Position numbers and translations under genes: made by a program. From Pseudomonadota bacterium (lineage in GTDB: Bacteria > Pseudomonadota > Gammaproteobacteria > Steroidobacterales > Steroidobacteraceae), in NCBI GenBank assembly GCA_021779535.1, contig JAJYAM010000009.1:1-61128 (forward strand): a stretch of DNA of 61,128 bases, given 5' to 3'. Positions 7,015-17,575 of this stretch are shown here, piece after piece; within the stretch, counting starts at the first letter, position 1, and every line of letters starts with the position of its first letter. A model generated the notes under the pieces. That model saw only the letters and a list, made by a program, of their open reading frames with translations, searched no databases and was not told the origin of the DNA.

Positions 7015-8400
7015 CTACCCGACCCGCGTCTCGCCCGCGAGCGGCGGCCGCGTCGGGAGCTCGAGCACCACCTCGAGACCGCCGCCGGGCCGGTTGCCCG
7101 CGCGCGCGCCGCCGCCGTGCGCGCGCAGCACCTGCGCGGTGATCGCGAGGCCGATGCCTTCGCCGCCGCTGTCGCGGTCGCGCGACTCCGCGACCCGGTA
7201 GAAAGGTTCGAAGATGCGCGCCAGGTCCGCGGGCGGGACGCCGGGGCCGCGATCGCGGATCGAGATCCGCGCCGCGCCCTCGAGCACGCGCAGGTCGACC
7301 TCGACCGCCGCCCCCTCCGGGCCGTAGCGGACCGCGTTGCGCAGCACGTTCTCGATCGCGCTGCGCACGAGCTCGCGGTTCGCGGCCACCTCCACCGGGG
7401 CGCCCGCCGCGAACCGGACCGAGCCGCGCTTCGCCGCCGCCTCGAAATTCGCGTCGCTCACGATTTCCGTGAGCAACTCGCCGAGCTCGACCGGCTCCAG
7501 ATCGAGGCGCGGCGAGTCGCCCTGCAAGCGCGCGAGCTTCAGCACCTGGCCGATCAAGGCGTCGAGCCGCTCGATCTCGCGCTCCATCCGGTCGGTCTGG
7601 CGCGCCGAGTCGGACGGCGAGCGGCGCGCGAGCGCGACCGCGACCCGCATCCGCGCGAGCGGCGACCGCAGTTCGTGCGAGATGTCGCGCAGCAGCCGGG
7701 TCCGTGCCGCCCGTGTCGCGCGCAGCTGATCGGCCATCGCGTCGAACTCGCGGGCGAGGACCGCGAGCTCGTCGCGCCGGCCGTCGAGACCGACGCTCAC
7801 CCGCACCGCGAGGTTGTCCGACGCGAGTGCGCGCGCGCCCGCCTGCATTCGCCGGATCGGCGCGGACAGGTGGCGCGCGAGCCACCCGCTGGCGAGCGCG
7901 CTCACGATCAACGCGATCGCGAGCACCGCCGGCGGAATGCCGGGGAGCGCGAATGCGCCGAACAGCATCGAGCGCCGCGGGACCACGAGGATCGTGTACG
8001 CGGCGCCGCCCGCGGCGACCAGCCGGGGCCAGGGACGCATCGGTTGCAGCTGGACCCCTCGCGTGCGGTCGTGCTTGGCGAGCTGCGCGGAGCGGCGGCC
8101 GAGTCGCAGGCGCTGCACCGCGGGCGGCGACAGCGGACGGCCGAGGATGTCCGCGCCGTTGGGACCGACGATGAACAGATCGTGACCGGGCACTCGATGC
8201 TCGTTCGACGCGGCCCATGCGCGCAGCCGCGCGGGTCCGCCGGTGGCGAGCGCTTCGGCCGCGGCCAGCGCGACCGGCGCATGCCGTTGCCACTCGTGCG
8301 ACTCGAATTCCCGGGTCGCGATCGCATCGGTCACCGCGATGCTGCCGCCGGCGATGACCGCCATCGACAGCCAGAACAGCACGAAGATCCGGACGAACAT
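7015..8400 (-). CDS. CpxA-like sensor histidine kinase
   Basis: This 461-residue inner-membrane sensor has a TM segment at about residues 5-25, a periplasmic domain of about 120 residues, a second TM at about 151-173 ([18 protein letters not shown]), then HAMP. The dimerisation/phosphoacceptor helix carries His242 in [12 protein letters not shown]. The ATPase domain shows the N box (N351/N355), the G1 box DRGPGVP (383-389) and the G2 box GEGIGLA (413-419). The domain order, size and divergent CpxP-like neighbour suggest a CpxA-type envelope-stress sensor. It begins one base after the response-regulator stop. The actual signal is unknown; a metal is possible given the neighbour's Met/His-rich segment. 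Confidence 0.88.
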   Translation of the reverse strand: MFVRIFVLFWLSMAVIAGGSIAVTDAIATREFESHEWQRHAPVALAAAEALATGGPARLRAWAASNEHRVPGHDLFIVGPNGADILGRPLSPPAVQRLRLGRRSAQLAKHDRTRGVQLQPMRPWPRLVAAGGAAYTILVVPRRSMLFGAFALPGIPPAVLAIALIVSALASGWLARHLSAPIRRMQAGARALASDNLAVRVSVGLDGRRDELAVLAREFDAMADQLRATRAARTRLLRDISHELRSPLARMRVAVALARRSPSDSARQTDRMEREIERLDALIGQVLKLARLQGDSPRLDLEPVELGELLTEIVSDANFEAAAKRGSVRFAAGAPVEVAANRELVRSAIENVLRNAVRYGPEGAAVEVDLRVLEGAARISIRDRGPGVPPADLARIFEPFYRVAESRDRDSGGEGIGLAITAQVLRAHGGGARAGNRPGGGLEVVLELPTRPPLAGETRVG

Positions 8401-8401
8401 C

Positions 8402-9133
8402 CTAGCCTTCGGCGATCGTCAGCATGTAGCCGGAGCCGCGGACGTTGCGGATCCCGGGGTTCGTGCTCTTCTCGAGATCCAGCTTGCGGCGCAAGTTGCT
8501 GATGTGCGTGTCGATGCTGCGATCGTACGGCACCAGCTTGCGGCCGAGCGCCTGCTCGGTCAGCGCTTCGCGCGAGATCACCTGCCCCGGCGAGCGCATC
8601 AGCAGCTCGAGCACACGGAACTCCGCGCCGGTCAGCGGTACCGGCTTGCCGGCGACGCGCACCTGATGCATTCCCGCGTGCAGCACGATCGGGCCCACCT
8701 CGAGCGTCTCGGGGGCGTCGGAGCGCGGCGCGCGCAGCGGCGAACGGCGCAGGATCGCGCGGAGCCGGGCGACGAGCTCGCGCGGATTGAACGGCTTGCC
8801 GAGATAATCGTCGGCGCCGAGCTCGAGGCCGACGATGCGGTCGACGTCGTCTCCCCGCGCGGTCAGCATCAGGATCGGAGTCGGGTGCGCGGCGCCGAGC
8901 TCGCGCAGCACGTCGAAGCCGCTGATGCTCGGCAGCATCACGTCGAGGATCACGATGTCGAAGTCGCGGCCGCCGAGCGCGCGCAAGGCCTCGCCGCCGT
9001 CGTGCACGCTGGTCACGTCGAATCGCTCGCCGCTCAGGTACTCGGTGAGCATCTGACACAGCTCGCGATCGTCGTCGACGAGCAGCACGCGAGCGATGCC
9101 GCTCTCGCCCGCAATCGCGCCGTTCGCATTCAT
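8402..9133 (-). CDS. CpxR-like OmpR-family response regulator
   Basis: This 243-residue regulator has a receiver domain (about 13-130) with the acidic pocket D20-D22, phosphoacceptor Asp64 in VILDVMLPS, Thr91 and Lys113 (GKPF). A C-terminal winged helix follows (about 140-240) with TGAEFRVLELL and the recognition region DRSIDTHISNLRRKL. The start is ATG at 9133 with GGAGG 12 bases upstream. It is co-directional with the sensor kinase and divergent from the CpxP-like gene. The TTCACA repeats at 9220-9310 are candidate binding sites. Confidence 0.92.
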   Translation of the reverse strand: MNANGAIAGESGIARVLLVDDDRELCQMLTEYLSGERFDVTSVHDGGEALRALGGRDFDIVILDVMLPSISGFDVLRELGAAHPTPILMLTARGDDVDRIVGLELGADDYLGKPFNPRELVARLRAILRRSPLRAPRSDAPETLEVGPIVLHAGMHQVRVAGKPVPLTGAEFRVLELLMRSPGQVISREALTEQALGRKLVPYDRSIDTHISNLRRKLDLEKSTNPGIRNVRGSGYMLTIAEG

Positions 9134-9219
9134 CTCGCGTGCCGCCCTCCGGTGTCGCCCGGCCTCTAACCCATACTCTGGCACAGCCCGGGGCGCCGGG
9201 GTCCGGGTGTTCGGTGCGG

Positions 9220-9310
9220 ATTCACAAATCTTTGCACTGCCGCGCGCCGGCGGGAGCCGCAATTCACAGAACTTTGCCGATCCTTGCGCTGCCGACGACA
9301 CTCGTTCACA
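9220..9310. promoter_or_regulatory. Phased TTCACA motifs between the response regulator and the CpxP-like gene
   Basis: ATTCACAAATCTTTGC (9220-9235) and ATTCACAGAACTTTGC (9262-9277) are near-identical 16-mers 42 bp apart. A third, shorter match, TTCACA, falls at 9305-9310, again 42 bp on. Four helical turns separate each copy, so bound proteins would sit on one face of the DNA. The obvious candidate ligand is the adjacent OmpR-family regulator; this is inference. Confidence 0.5.
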
Positions 9311-9371
9311 CGCCCCGTGCCTACACTGCCTGCCGGACACCCGATCGAACGAGACTCAGGAGGACCGTGGT

Positions 9372-10037
9372 ATGCAGAACCCGAAGCGAATGGCGAGGGC
9401 GGCCGGCGTGATCGCGGTCGCGGCGATCGCGCTCGGCATCGCCGCGCCGCGCGCGGCGCGGGCGGCCGTGGACGGCGCGGCGCCGCCGCCGTCGGCGAGC
9501 GACGTCGCACCGCAGTCCGGAGGGACTGCGGCCGGTCCCGGACCGTGGATGCCCGGCCCGTGGATGCATGGGCCGGGGATGCATGGACCGCGGGACGATC
9601 GTGGCGCGACCGAATGGATCGTCATTCGGCGCCCGCTCGGCCCGGCGGCGGGCCGCTGGCATCGGCCGCCTCCGTGGCGCTGGATCGCGCGCAAGCTGCG
9701 GTTGACCGCCGCGCAGCGCGGGTCCGCGCAGGCGATCCGGCGTGCCGGGCACGAGTCGCTGCGCCGGTTGCACGAGCAAATGCGCGCGAATGAGGCGCAA
9801 CTGCGCGCGACGAACCCCGACGCGCCGAATTACGCGAGTGTGCTCGCGCACGTGAGCCAGGCGAACGGCGCGCTGTTCGCGCAACGGGTGATGCGCCGCG
9901 GCGAGATGCGCGAGAAATTCTTCCGTTTGCTCACGCCCGAACAGAAGGCGATGCTCGCGCGCTGGAAGGCGCGACGTGCCGAGGCGGGTCGCTGCGATGG
10001 CGCTGGCCGCGGCGGGCGCCCGCCGATGGTGCGCTGA
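9372..10037 (+). CDS. CpxP/Spy-family periplasmic protein with Met/His/Pro-rich segment
   Basis: This 221-residue secreted protein has a signal peptide at about residues 8-32. Two LTxxQ motifs, hallmarks of the CpxP/Spy chaperone family, lie in the helical part: LTAAQ (111-115) and LTPEQ (187-191). Between signal and helices is an unusual repeat of PW/M/H/G/P residues at about 56-73 (GPWMPGPWMHGPGMHGP), a composition often seen in copper- or nickel-binding proteins. ATG at 9372 has AGGAGG 8 bases upstream. It is transcribed away from the two-component genes, as cpxP is from cpxRA, and probably feeds back on the sensor or buffers misfolded protein or metal. Confidence 0.82.
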   Translation: MQNPKRMARAAGVIAVAAIALGIAAPRAARAAVDGAAPPPSASDVAPQSGGTAAGPGPWMPGPWMHGPGMHGPRDDRGATEWIVIRRPLGPAAGRWHRPPPWRWIARKLRLTAAQRGSAQAIRRAGHESLRRLHEQMRANEAQLRATNPDAPNYASVLAHVSQANGALFAQRVMRRGEMREKFFRLLTPEQKAMLARWKARRAEAGRCDGAGRGGRPPMVR

Positions 10038-10060
10038 GCGTCGCGCGGGCGCGCCGCTCG

Positions 10061-10831
10061 CTAGCCGGCGGCGGCGGCCGCCGCGCCGGCGGGCGCCTCG
10101 ACCCAATGCACGCGGGACAGGATGCGCCCGTCGGGGTCGAGCTCGAAGTGGCGGAACGCCGGCGGGCGATCGTCGATTGCGAAGCGATCGCTCGCCGGCA
10201 CGAACTGTGCGCCGGTCGACGGGGTTGCGAACAAGCGCACCGATCCCCGCCGCCCGTCGAAGGACTGATGGACGTGTCCCCAGGCGACGCCGCGCACGTT
10301 CGGGTGCGCGTCGACGACCCGCCAGAATTCCGCGGCATCCCGCAAACCGATGTCGTCCAGCCAGCGGCTGCCCATCGGGATCGGCTGGTGGTGCAGACAC
10401 AGGAGCGCGTGACCGGTCGTCCGCGCGAGTTCCTCGTCCAATCTCGCGAGTTCCGCGTCGCCGAGCCGGCCGCCGACGTCGCCGGCGGCGAAGCTGTCGA
10501 GCATCACGATCCGCCACGCGCCGATCGAGTGCGTGCCGCAGTGCTGGAACGGGGCGGCGGCGAGTTCGCGCGCCATCGCCGCGGGGTCGTCGTGGTTGCC
10601 GGGTATGCACAGCACGGGCTTCTCGAGGCCTCGGCAGGCGTTGCGAAAGCGTGCGTACCCCGACGGGTCGTCCTGGACGAGATCGCCGGTGACCAGCAGC
10701 GCGCCGTAATCCGGATACCGCGCGAGGGCGGCGTCGAGCACCGCGCGCAGACTCGCGTCGGTCGCGACGCCGCGTAATTTCCGGTCCGCGCGGCCGTACA
10801 GGTGCGGATCGGTGATCTGTAGCACGAACAT
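10061..10831 (-). CDS. cpdA: Calcineurin-like phosphodiesterase, probable 3',5'-cAMP phosphodiesterase CpdA
   Basis: This 256-residue cytoplasmic metallophosphoesterase has the complete class III dimetal site: DPHL (Asp/His, residues 8-11), GDLVQDD, GNHDD, CLHHQP and GHVHQ. Length and motif order match CpdA/Icc, which lowers cyclic AMP. Substrate cannot be proved from the sequence, since close relatives hydrolyse other phosphodiesters. It converges on the CpxP-like gene with a 23-base gap and is divergent from tkt. Confidence 0.85.
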   Translation of the reverse strand: MFVLQITDPHLYGRADRKLRGVATDASLRAVLDAALARYPDYGALLVTGDLVQDDPSGYARFRNACRGLEKPVLCIPGNHDDPAAMARELAAAPFQHCGTHSIGAWRIVMLDSFAAGDVGGRLGDAELARLDEELARTTGHALLCLHHQPIPMGSRWLDDIGLRDAAEFWRVVDAHPNVRGVAWGHVHQSFDGRRGSVRLFATPSTGAQFVPASDRFAIDDRPPAFRHFELDPDGRILSRVHWVEAPAGAAAAAAG

Positions 10832-10948
10832 GGCGGAATGCTAACAAGCGGCGGTTCCGCCGACGGTGAACTGGATCATAGGCGCGCACGAATCCCGTGC
10901 CCGTCCGGCGGCGCGCAGGCACGATCGAGCGCCCGGGCCGGCCCGGCG

Positions 10949-10977
10949 TTGCTGGCGGGGGCCGCATCGGGGACAAT
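10949..10977 (+). promoter_or_regulatory. Probable sigma-70 promoter of the tkt-gap-pgk-pyk operon
   Basis: TTGCTG (10949-10954), a 17-base spacer, then GACAAT (10972-10977). The start of transcription would fall near 10984, about 29 bases before the tkt ATG. Confidence 0.45.
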
Positions 10978-11012
10978 GGCGCCCCCGGTCACGTCACAAA
11001 GCCCAACGCCGC

Positions 11013-13046
11013 ATGCCCAGTCGCCGACAGCTTGCCAATGCAATCCGAGTCTTGGCGATGGACGCCGTGCAGCGGGCGAAGTCCGGTCATCCGGGCGCGC
11101 CGATGGGCATGGCGGATATCGCCGAGGTCCTGTGGCGGCGCGTATTGCGGTACAACCCCGCGAACCCGGGCTGGTGGAACCGCGACCGGTTCGTCCTGTC
11201 GAACGGGCACGCGTCGATGCTGCTGTACTCGGTGCTGCACCTGACCGGGTACCCGCTCACGATCGACGATTTACGCCAGTTCCGCCAGTACGGCTCCAAG
11301 ACCCCGGGGCATCCCGAGCGGGATCCCGCGCTCGGCATCGAGACGACCACCGGGCCGCTCGGACAGGGGTTCGCGAACGCGGTCGGCATGGCGCTCGCCG
11401 AGCGGTCGCTCGCCGCCCGGTTCAATCGCCCGGATCACGCGATCATCGATCACCACACCTACGTGTTCTGCGGCGACGGCTGCATGATGGAGGGCGTCTC
11501 GCACGAAGCGGCTTCGTTCGCCGGCACGCAACGGCTCGGCAAGCTGACCGCCGTCTACGACGACAACGGGATCTCGATCGACGGGAAGGTGCGCGGCTGG
11601 TTCGCGGACGACACCGCCGCGCGGTTCGAGGCCTATGGCTGGCACGTGCTGCGAGGCATCGACGGGCAGGACGCCGAGTCGGTGGAAGCGGCGTTCGCGG
11701 CGGCACGGGCGATCACCGACCGTCCGTCGTTCCTGTGCTGCCGCACCGTGATCGGATGGGGCGCGCCGCACAAACAGGGCAGCGCGGCGATGCACGGCGA
11801 GCCGGTCGGCACCGAGGAGATCGCCGCCGCGCGCGAGTATCTCGGATGGCCCGAGCCGCCGTTCGAGATTCCCGCGGCGATTCGCGCCGCCTGGGACATG
11901 CGCGAGCCGGGCGCGCGCGCCGAAGCCGAGTGGCGCGAGCGATTCGGTGCGTACCGGGCGGCCTACCCGGACCTCGGCGCGGAACTCGCGCGCCGCCTCG
12001 AAGGGGCTTTGCCGGCCGAATTCGCGGCCTGCGCAGCGGAGCACGTCGCGCGCGCGCAGGCCGAATCGGCCGCGGCCGCGACCCGGCAGTCGTCCCAGGC
12101 GGCGTTGAACGCGCTCGGGCCCGTGCTACCGGAGCTGATCGGCGGCTCGGCGGATCTCACGCCATCGAACGGCACGCTGCGCCGGAACTCGGTCGCGCTC
12201 GGACCCGACCGGCCGGATGGCGATTATGTCCACTTCGGTGTCCGCGAATTCGGAATGTCCGCGATCATGAACGGCATCGCCGCGCACGGCGGCTGCATTC
12301 CGTACGGCGGCACGTTCCTCGTATTCTCCGACTACGCCCGCAATGCGGTGCGCATGGCGGCGCTGATGCGCCTCGGCGTCGTGTTCGTGTACACGCACGA
12401 CTCGATCGGGCTCGGCGAGGACGGCCCGACCCACCAGCCGATCGAGCAACTCGCGAGCTTGCGGATCATCCCGCAACTCGAGACGTGGCGACCCTGCGAT
12501 GCGGCGGAGACCGCGATCGCGTGGCGCGCCGCGATCGAGGGCCGCGCGGCCCCGACCTGCCTCGTACTGACCCGTCAGGCGGTGCCGCCGCAATCGCGCG
12601 ACGCCGCCCAGCTCGCCGCGGTCGCACGCGGCGGGTACGTGCTGATCGATTCGGCCGGTCCGCCGGAGGCGATCGTGATCGCGACCGGCTCCGAGGTCGC
12701 GATCGCCGCCGACGCGGTGCGCGCGGCCGCCGCGAGCGGCCGCCGCGTGCGGCTGGTGTCGATGCCCTGCCTCGGCGCGTTCGAGCGCCAGGACGAGGCG
12801 TATCGACGCGCGGTCCTGCCGGACGAGGTGCGCGCGCGGGTCGCGGTCGAGGCCGGCGTGCGCGAGCCCTGGTGGCGCTACGTCGGATCCGCGGGGCTGA
12901 TCCTCGGGATCGATCGCTTCGGCGAATCGGCGCCCGCGAAGGAGCTTTTCCAGCACTTCGGCTTCACGGCCGAGACCGTGCGCAGCGCGATCGACGCCGT
13001 GCTCGCGGCTTCGGATCGCGATTCGGCTCGACACAAGACCAACTGA
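11013..13046 (+). CDS. tkt: Transketolase
   Basis: This 677-residue ThDP enzyme transfers two-carbon units between sugar phosphates in the pentose phosphate pathway. The N-terminal domain shows [42 protein letters not shown] and the ThDP/Mg motif [18 protein letters not shown]...DDNGISIDG. The central pyrimidine-binding domain shows [20 protein letters not shown] and [14 protein letters not shown]. The ATG at 11013 begins the conserved N-terminus; there is no good Shine-Dalgarno. It leads an operon with gap (13 bases later), pgk and pyk, linking pentose phosphate and lower glycolysis. Confidence 0.97.
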   Translation: MPSRRQLANAIRVLAMDAVQRAKSGHPGAPMGMADIAEVLWRRVLRYNPANPGWWNRDRFVLSNGHASMLLYSVLHLTGYPLTIDDLRQFRQYGSKTPGHPERDPALGIETTTGPLGQGFANAVGMALAERSLAARFNRPDHAIIDHHTYVFCGDGCMMEGVSHEAASFAGTQRLGKLTAVYDDNGISIDGKVRGWFADDTAARFEAYGWHVLRGIDGQDAESVEAAFAAARAITDRPSFLCCRTVIGWGAPHKQGSAAMHGEPVGTEEIAAAREYLGWPEPPFEIPAAIRAAWDMREPGARAEAEWRERFGAYRAAYPDLGAELARRLEGALPAEFAACAAEHVARAQAESAAAATRQSSQAALNALGPVLPELIGGSADLTPSNGTLRRNSVALGPDRPDGDYVHFGVREFGMSAIMNGIAAHGGCIPYGGTFLVFSDYARNAVRMAALMRLGVVFVYTHDSIGLGEDGPTHQPIEQLASLRIIPQLETWRPCDAAETAIAWRAAIEGRAAPTCLVLTRQAVPPQSRDAAQLAAVARGGYVLIDSAGPPEAIVIATGSEVAIAADAVRAAAASGRRVRLVSMPCLGAFERQDEAYRRAVLPDEVRARVAVEAGVREPWWRYVGSAGLILGIDRFGESAPAKELFQHFGFTAETVRSAIDAVLAASDRDSARHKTN

Positions 13047-13059
13047 GGACGGGAATACG

Positions 13060-14073
13060 ATGGCAATCAAAGTGGCGATCAACGGCTACGGACGCATCGG
13101 TCGGAACACCCTGCGCGCGCTCTACGAGGCGAAGCGCACCGCCGAGCTGCGCATCGTCGCGATCAACGACCTCGGCGACGCGAAGACCAACGCCCACTTG
13201 ACCCAGTACGACACCGCGCACGGCCGTTTTCCGGGCGAAGTGCGCGTCGACGGGGATTCGATGGTCGTCGACGGCGACCGTATCCGCGTCGTCGCCGAGC
13301 GGGATCCGACGAAGCTGCCGTGGCGCGACCTCGGAGTCGACGTCGTGCTCGAGTGCACGGGCTTGTTCACCAGCAAGGCGAAAGCCTCGGCGCACATCGC
13401 CGCGGGCGCGCGCAAGGTCGTGATCTCGGCGCCGGGCGGCGACGACGTCGACGCGACCATCGTCTACGGCGTGAACCACGGGGTGCTGAAGTCGACGCAC
13501 ACGGTGATCTCGAACGCGTCCTGCACCACCAACTGTCTCGCCCCGCTCGCGAAGGTGCTGAACGACAGGATCGGGATCGTTTCCGGGGTCATGACCACGG
13601 TGCACTCGTACACGAACGACCAGGTCCTCACGGACGTCTATCACACCGACCTGCGGCGCGCCCGTTCCGCGACGATGTCGATGATCCCGACGAAGACCGG
13701 CGCGGCCGCGGCCGTCGGCCTGGTGCTGCCGGAACTCAAAGGCAAGCTCGACGGATTTGCGATCCGCGTGCCGACGATCAACGTCTCGATCGTCGACCTG
13801 TCGTTCGTCGCGGCGCGCCCGACGAGCGTCGAGGAGATCCACGGGATCGTGCGCGAGGCGGCCGCCGGCCCGCTGAAGGGCGTGCTCGCGTACAACGACA
13901 AGCCGTTGGTGTCGATCGACTTCAATCACGACCCGGCGTCCTCGACCTATGACTCGACCTTGACCAAGGTGATGCAGGGCACGCTGGTCAAGGTGTGCGC
14001 GTGGTACGACAACGAATGGGGGTTCTCGAACCGCATGCTCGATACCACGGTCGCCTGGTCGCAGGCGAAGTGA
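13060..14073 (+). CDS. gap: Glyceraldehyde-3-phosphate dehydrogenase, type I
   Basis: This 337-residue glycolytic/gluconeogenic enzyme oxidises and phosphorylates glyceraldehyde-3-phosphate. It has the N-terminal Rossmann motif [10 protein letters not shown], the adenosine-binding Asp in INDLGD (favouring NAD), the catalytic Cys/His region [12 protein letters not shown], and the C-terminal [14 protein letters not shown]. The start ATG at 13060 has a GGAC/GGGA-type ribosome site. It is the second gene of the tkt operon, 31 bases before pgk. Confidence 0.98.
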   Translation: MAIKVAINGYGRIGRNTLRALYEAKRTAELRIVAINDLGDAKTNAHLTQYDTAHGRFPGEVRVDGDSMVVDGDRIRVVAERDPTKLPWRDLGVDVVLECTGLFTSKAKASAHIAAGARKVVISAPGGDDVDATIVYGVNHGVLKSTHTVISNASCTTNCLAPLAKVLNDRIGIVSGVMTTVHSYTNDQVLTDVYHTDLRRARSATMSMIPTKTGAAAAVGLVLPELKGKLDGFAIRVPTINVSIVDLSFVAARPTSVEEIHGIVREAAAGPLKGVLAYNDKPLVSIDFNHDPASSTYDSTLTKVMQGTLVKVCAWYDNEWGFSNRMLDTTVAWSQAK

Positions 14074-14104
14074 TCGCGCCCGCGGCCGGCGGCGGAGTGC
14101 TTCC

Positions 14105-15280
14105 GTGAACCTCAAGAAGATGACGAGCTGCGAGCTCACCGGAAAGCGCGTGCTGATCCGCGAGGACCTGAACGTGCCGATCCAGGACGGTGTCGTCACC
14201 AGCGACGCGAGGATCCGGGCCGCGCTGCCGACGATCCGGCTCGCGCTCGGGAAGCGCGCGCGCGTGATGATCATGTCGCACCTCGGCCGTCCGAAGGAGG
14301 GCGAGTTCAGCGAGGAGGCCTCGCTCGCGCCGGTCGCGAAGCGGCTGGGAGAGCTGCTCGGCGTGCCGGTTCCGCTGAAGCGCGACTGGCTCGACGGCGT
14401 CGAGGTCGCCGAAGGGCACGCGGTGCTGCTCGAGAACGTGCGGTTCAACAAGGGCGAGAAGAAGGACTCGGACGAGCTCGCCAGGAAGATGGCCGCGCTC
14501 TGCGACGTCTACGTGATGGACGCGTTCGGCACCGCGCACCGGGCCGAGGCGAGCACGCACGGAGTCGCGAAATTCGCGCCGATCGCCTGCGCGGGGCCGC
14601 TGCTCGTCAATGAGCTCGTCGCGCTCGAGACCGCGCTCGAGAAGCCGGCGCGGCCGATGATCGCGATCGTCGCCGGCTCCAAGGTGTCGACCAAGCTCAC
14701 CGTGCTCGAAGCCTTGCTCGCGAAGGTGGACGGCCTGGTCGTCGGCGGCGGCATCGCGAACACGTTCCTGGCGGCCCAGGGCCGCAAGGTCGGCAAGTCG
14801 CTCTACGAGCCGGAGATGCTCGACATCTGCAACCGGCTGATCGAACAGGCGGGCAAGCGCGGCATCGAGATCCCGATGCCGAGCGACGTCGTCGTCGCGA
14901 AGGAGTTCTCGGCGACCGCCGAGGCCGACGTCAAGCCGGTCGACGCGGTCGCGGCCGACGAGATGATCCTCGACATCGGCCCGGACACCGCCGAGCGCCT
15001 CGCGAAGATCCTCGCGGCGGCCGGCACGATCATCTGGAACGGGCCGGTCGGCGTCTTCGAGTTCGAGCAGTTCGGCGAGGGCACGCGCGCGCTGGCGAAC
15101 GCGATCGCGCGCAGCAAGGCGTTCTCGCTCGCCGGCGGCGGCGACACGCTCGCCGCGATCGAGAAGTACCACGTCGAGGAGAGCATCTCCTACATCTCGA
15201 CCGGCGGCGGCGCGTTCCTCGAGTTCGTCGAGGGCAAGAAATTGCCCGCGGTCGAGATCCTGGAGCAGCGGGCCGGATGA
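14105..15280 (+). CDS. pgk: Phosphoglycerate kinase
   Basis: This monomeric 391-residue enzyme interconverts 1,3-bisphosphoglycerate + ADP and 3-phosphoglycerate + ATP. Visible motifs are the substrate loop [18 protein letters not shown], the hinge region with [10 protein letters not shown], and the nucleotide domain with WNGPVGVFE and the glycine-rich [12 protein letters not shown]. It starts with GTG at 14105, with GGAG 7 bases upstream. Its last 4 bases overlap the start of pyk (ATGA), implying translational coupling. Confidence 0.98.
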   Translation: MNLKKMTSCELTGKRVLIREDLNVPIQDGVVTSDARIRAALPTIRLALGKRARVMIMSHLGRPKEGEFSEEASLAPVAKRLGELLGVPVPLKRDWLDGVEVAEGHAVLLENVRFNKGEKKDSDELARKMAALCDVYVMDAFGTAHRAEASTHGVAKFAPIACAGPLLVNELVALETALEKPARPMIAIVAGSKVSTKLTVLEALLAKVDGLVVGGGIANTFLAAQGRKVGKSLYEPEMLDICNRLIEQAGKRGIEIPMPSDVVVAKEFSATAEADVKPVDAVAADEMILDIGPDTAERLAKILAAAGTIIWNGPVGVFEFEQFGEGTRALANAIARSKAFSLAGGGDTLAAIEKYHVEESISYISTGGGAFLEFVEGKKLPAVEILEQRAG

Positions 15281-16719
15281 GCACGCTGCTGCGCCGGGCG
15301 AAGATCGTCGCGACGCTGGGTCCGGCGACGGACGATCCCGCGGTGCTCGCCGGCATCGTCGCCGCCGGGGTCGACGTGGCGCGCTTGAATTTCTCGCACG
15401 GCTCGAGCGCGGATCACTCGCGCCGCGCCCAGCAGGCGAGGGATGCGGGCGCCGCGGCCGGCCGCTACGTCGGCATCCTCGGCGACCTGCAGGGTCCGAA
15501 GATCCGCATCGAGCGCTTCGCCGCCGGCCCGGTGACGCTCGCCGACGGCGGGGAGTTCGTGCTCGACGCGTCGCTCGGCGCGGACGCGGGCACCGTTCAC
15601 GCGGTCGGGATCGCGTACAAGAAGCTGCCGACCGACGTGTTCGTCGGCGACGTCCTGCTGCTCAACGACGGCCAGATCAGCCTGCAGGTGGAGCGGATCG
15701 ACGGCCCGCGGATCCACACGCGGGTCCTCGTCGGCGGCGAGCTCGGCAACAACAAGGGCATCAACCGCCAGGGCGGCGGGCTGTCCGCGGGCGCGCTCAC
15801 CGACAAGGATCGGCAGGACATCCGCGCCGCGGCCGCGATGGGCGTCGATTACCTCGCGGTCTCGTTCGCGCGCGATGCGGCCGACATCAACGAGGCGCGC
15901 ACGCTGCTTCGCGAAGCGGGCGGTCACGGCCTGCTGGTCGCGAAGATCGAGCGGGCCGAGGCGATCGAGAACCTCGCGACCCTCGTTCGCGCGAGCGACG
16001 CGGTGATGGTCGCGCGCGGCGACCTCGGCGTCGAGATGGGCTACGCGGAGCTCGCCGGCCTCCAGAAGCAGATCATCCAGGAGGCCCGGCATCAGAACCG
16101 CGTCGTGATCACCGCGACCCAGATGATGGAATCGATGATCGTGAGCCCGATTCCGACCCGCGCCGAGGTCTCCGACGTCGCCAACGCGGTGATGGAAGGG
16201 AGCGACGCGGTGATGCTGTCCGCGGAGACGGCGTCCGGCAAGCATCCGGTCAAGGTCGTGGAGGCGATGTCGCGGATCGTGCTCGGCGCGGAGAAGTACC
16301 AGGATACGCACGTGCGGGTCCGCTTGCGCGACAGCGGGCATTTCGAGCGCACCGACGAGGCGATCGCCGCGGCGGTGATGTACACCGCGAACCACCTGAA
16401 CGTGAAGGCGATCGTCGCGTTGACCGAGTCGGGCTCGACGACGCTGTGGATGTCGCGGGTGCGGTCCGATATCCCGATCTACGCGTTCACCCGCCAGATC
16501 GAGACCTTGCGCCGGGTCACGCTCTACCGCGGCGTCTATCCGGTCGCGTACGACGTCACGCTCGCGGAGCCGGAACGGCCGTACCGTTCGATCTTCCGGC
16601 AGCTGCTCGATCTGCGCCTGGTCAGCATCGGCGACCTCGTGATCGTCACGAAGGGCGAACGCAGCGGCGTGTCCGGCGGGACCAACTCGATGCAGATCCT
16701 GCGCGTCGCGGCGGAATGA
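15277..16719 (+). CDS. pyk: Pyruvate kinase
   Basis: This 480-residue enzyme transfers phosphate from phosphoenolpyruvate to ADP. The TIM-barrel motifs are [59 protein letters not shown] and TQMMESMI, and the potassium/metal region is [23 protein letters not shown]. The C-terminal allosteric domain ends with [12 protein letters not shown]. It overlaps pgk by 4 bases and is followed 4 bases later by the MoxR ATPase gene, so the operon probably continues. Confidence 0.97.
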   Translation: MSTLLRRAKIVATLGPATDDPAVLAGIVAAGVDVARLNFSHGSSADHSRRAQQARDAGAAAGRYVGILGDLQGPKIRIERFAAGPVTLADGGEFVLDASLGADAGTVHAVGIAYKKLPTDVFVGDVLLLNDGQISLQVERIDGPRIHTRVLVGGELGNNKGINRQGGGLSAGALTDKDRQDIRAAAAMGVDYLAVSFARDAADINEARTLLREAGGHGLLVAKIERAEAIENLATLVRASDAVMVARGDLGVEMGYAELAGLQKQIIQEARHQNRVVITATQMMESMIVSPIPTRAEVSDVANAVMEGSDAVMLSAETASGKHPVKVVEAMSRIVLGAEKYQDTHVRVRLRDSGHFERTDEAIAAAVMYTANHLNVKAIVALTESGSTTLWMSRVRSDIPIYAFTRQIETLRRVTLYRGVYPVAYDVTLAEPERPYRSIFRQLLDLRLVSIGDLVIVTKGERSGVSGGTNSMQILRVAAE

Positions 16720-16723
16720 GGCG

Positions 16724-17575
16724 ATGAGCCGCTCGTTCGAGGGCACCGACCGTTACATCGCGACGCCGGAGCTCGCGACCGCGGTCAACGCCGCGGTCGT
16801 GCTCGGCCGCCCATTGCTGATCAAGGGCGAGCCCGGGACCGGCAAGACCCTGCTCGCCGCGGAGATCGCCCGCTCGCTCGACAAGCCGCTGTTCGAGTGG
16901 CACGTGAAGTCGACGACGAAGGCGCAGCAGGGCCTGTACGAGTACGACGCGGTCTCGCGCCTGCGCGACTCGCAGCTCGGCGACGCCCGGGTGAAGGACA
17001 TCCGCAACTACATCGTCAAGGGCGATCTGTGGGAGGCCTTCGAGAGCGACGTGCAGCCCGTGCTGCTGATCGACGAGATCGACAAGGCCGACATCGAGTT
17101 CCCGAACGACCTGCTCCGGGAGCTGGACCGGATGGAGTTCTACGTCTACGAGACGCGGGAGACCGTCCGTGCGAAGCATCGGCCGGTGATCGTGATCACC
17201 AGCAACAACGAGAAGGAGCTGCCCGACGCGTTCCTGCGGCGTTGTTTCTTCCACTACATCCGCTTCCCCGACGAGCCGACGATGACGAGGATCGTCGACG
17301 TGCACTTCCCGGGACTGAAGCGCGATCTCGTCGCCGAGGCGCTGCGCACGTTCTTCCGGCTGCGCGAGGCGCCGGGTTTGAAGAAGAAGCCGACGACCTC
17401 GGAGCTGCTCGACTGGATCAAGCTGCTCGTCGCCGAGGACGTCGCGCCGGAGGCGTTGCGCGGCGACGACGCCCGTTCGCTGCTACCGCCGTTGTACGGC
17501 GCGCTGCTGAAGAACGAGCAGGACGTGCACCTGCTCGAGCAGCTCATGTTCCTCAACCGCCGGAATGCTCGTTAA
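16724..17575 (+). CDS. MoxR-type AAA+ ATPase
   Basis: This 283-residue AAA+ protein of the MoxR group has Walker A GEPGTGKTLL at about residues 36-45, Walker B VLLIDEIDKAD, sensor 1 ITSNNEKELPD and arginine-finger region FLRRCFFHYIRFP. MoxR ATPases work as chaperones that activate or assemble partner proteins, usually with a VWA-domain partner encoded next door; the next gene, overlapping by 11 bases, is exactly that. The natural client is unknown. It follows pyk by 4 bases, an unusual place for this pair. Confidence 0.92.
   Translation: MSRSFEGTDRYIATPELATAVNAAVVLGRPLLIKGEPGTGKTLLAAEIARSLDKPLFEWHVKSTTKAQQGLYEYDAVSRLRDSQLGDARVKDIRNYIVKGDLWEAFESDVQPVLLIDEIDKADIEFPNDLLRELDRMEFYVYETRETVRAKHRPVIVITSNNEKELPDAFLRRCFFHYIRFPDEPTMTRIVDVHFPGLKRDLVAEALRTFFRLREAPGLKKKPTTSELLDWIKLLVAEDVAPEALRGDDARSLLPPLYGALLKNEQDVHLLEQLMFLNRRNAR

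Noticed and set aside
9179-9200. A second sigma-54 promoter (CTCTGGCACAG...) upstream of the CpxP-like gene
   Set aside because: TGGCAC is present, but the -12 GC falls one base off the required spacing and there is no TTGC block.
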